Assembly (NCBI GenBank): GCA_016722705.1
Contig: JADKGN010000005.1
Location: 186,001-250,000, forward strand
From: Candidatus Dechloromonas phosphoritropha
GTDB lineage: Bacteria; Pseudomonadota; Gammaproteobacteria; Burkholderiales; Rhodocyclaceae
Reading direction: 5' to 3'
DNA length: 64,000 nt
Shown here piece by piece: positions 63,343 to 64,000 of the stretch. Below the pieces are notes generated by a model. That model saw only the letters and a program-made list of their open reading frames with translations. It ran no database searches and had not been told where the DNA came from. The stretch's first letter is position 1, and the number at the start of each line of letters is the position of its first letter. The translations under genes were made by a program, and so were the position numbers.

Positions 63343-64000
63343 CAGTTGCTCGGGTCGCCGTCGCCGAGGCTGAGCGAAAACTCCTTGAACGATACGCCGC
63401 TCGCGTCGGTGCTGTCGAACTCCAGCGCGGCGTCGGTTTTCCGCTCGTCCTTGTTGCCCTGATTGATCTCTGAATTGTTGATCAGCCAGGAGAGATTTGT
63501 CGGCGAGTCGGCGTTGGTTAGCGCTTCGTCAAGCGAAATCTTGCCCTCGCGATAGAGCCTGAAGAGATCCTGTTCGAAGGTCTGCGATCCCGGTGCGAGC
63601 GTCTGCTCCATCGCATCCTTGATGCCCTGGACTTCGCCGCGCTCGATCAGTTCGCTGATGTGACGAGTGTTGATCATGACCTCGCAGGCGGGGAGCCGCA
63701 GGCCGTCAGGTCTCCTCACCAGGCGCTGGGACATGATCGCGCGCAGGGCGACGGAAAGGTCGAGGAACAGCGCCGGCCGGTTCTCCAGCGGAAAGAAGCT
63801 GATGATCCGGTTGAGCGCGTGGTAGCTGTTGTTGGCGTGCAGCGTGGCGAGGCACAGGTGGCCGGTCTGCGCGTAGGCGATCGCCGCCTGCATCGTTTCC
63901 TTGTCGCGGATTTCGCCGATCAGGATGCAATCCGGCGCCTGACGCATGGCGTTCTTCAGCGCGGCAGCCCAGTCCAGCGTATCCATGCCGATTTCGCGCT
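63342..64000 (-). CDS. pilU: Type IV pilus retraction ATPase, PilU-like, C-terminal part
   Basis: The end of a PilT/PilU-type secretion ATPase; the first part lies beyond the window. Visible are REIGMDTLDWAAALKNAMRQ, the Walker B region PDCILIGEIRDKETMQ, the His box GHLCLATLHANNSYHALNRI and the MSQRLVRR motif, followed by a C-terminal helical part. The length after the core and the LDTLDW-type stretch favour PilU over PilT, which usually has AGGEGG-type motifs in the missing part. These ATPases power or assist pilus retraction at the inner membrane. Confidence 0.85.
   Translation of the reverse strand, partial: REIGMDTLDWAAALKNAMRQAPDCILIGEIRDKETMQAAIAYAQTGHLCLATLHANNSYHALNRIISFFPLENRPALFLDLSVALRAIMSQRLVRRPDGLRLPACEVMINTRHISELIERGEVQGIKDAMEQTLAPGSQTFEQDLFRLYREGKISLDEALTNADSPTNLSWLINNSEINQGNKDERKTDAALEFDSTDASGVSFKEFSLSLGDGDPSN

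Overview
The window reads as chromosomal DNA of a GC-rich betaproteobacterium, most likely of the Rhodocyclales type (Accumulibacter/Dechloromonas-like). This is inferred from a complex I operon, a cysE-iscR-isc cluster with a DUF3460 gene beside it, the tig-clpP-clpX-lon-hupB order, a PilT/PilU-type ATPase and a very heavy insertion-sequence load. No species assignment can be proven from the sequence alone.

Layout. 1-6938: end of the nuo operon (nuoH partial, nuoI to nuoN), closed by a hairpin terminator. 7002-10451: a NUDIX hydrolase and an acyl-CoA synthetase/GNAT fusion of the protein-acetyltransferase type. 10.5-14.5 kb: an orphan Hcp, a TPR-methyltransferase, and a second decayed copy of the GNAT domain followed by a NUDIX remnant and a 28-bp perfect palindrome. 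14.6-23.1 kb: accessory DNA with an IS3 element, fragments of IS256, IS110, IS5 and tyrosine recombinases, a DUF2272 lipoprotein, and a DUF4062-TPR protein between 78-bp direct repeats. 23.3-31.5 kb: core DNA with a DUF3460 gene, cysE and a compact isc operon (iscR, two cysteine desulfurases, iscU, iscA, hscB, hscA, fdx, iscX, DUF2237) behind an IscR-type promoter.

31.5-49.4 kb is a nested pile of mobile elements. An ISAs1-type transposase gene on the minus strand can be reassembled from three pieces lying 12 kb apart. One gap is an IS4-family element with a 10-bp target duplication, itself filled with IS256-type DNA. The other gap is a 6978-bp block with a 5-bp target duplication (TTGAA). 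That block is bounded by two inverted copies of a roughly 1.63-kb unit encoding a 510-residue protein that I cannot place in a characterised transposase family. I consider this unit the best candidate for an undescribed mobile element, and the block a composite transposon built from it. An IS1111-type element with a candidate guide-RNA region and a P4-type integrase remnant at the 3' end of tRNA-Val close the island.

49.9-64 kb returns to core DNA: tRNA-Val, hupB, lon (heat-shock-like promoter), clpX, clpP and tig on the minus strand; tRNA-His and pepD on the plus strand, with pepD split by an IS1380 and an IS630 element between CTAGT duplications; a small lipoprotein; then prmB, dapE and a pilU-like gene that runs off the end. 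No CRISPR array and no rRNA gene was seen.
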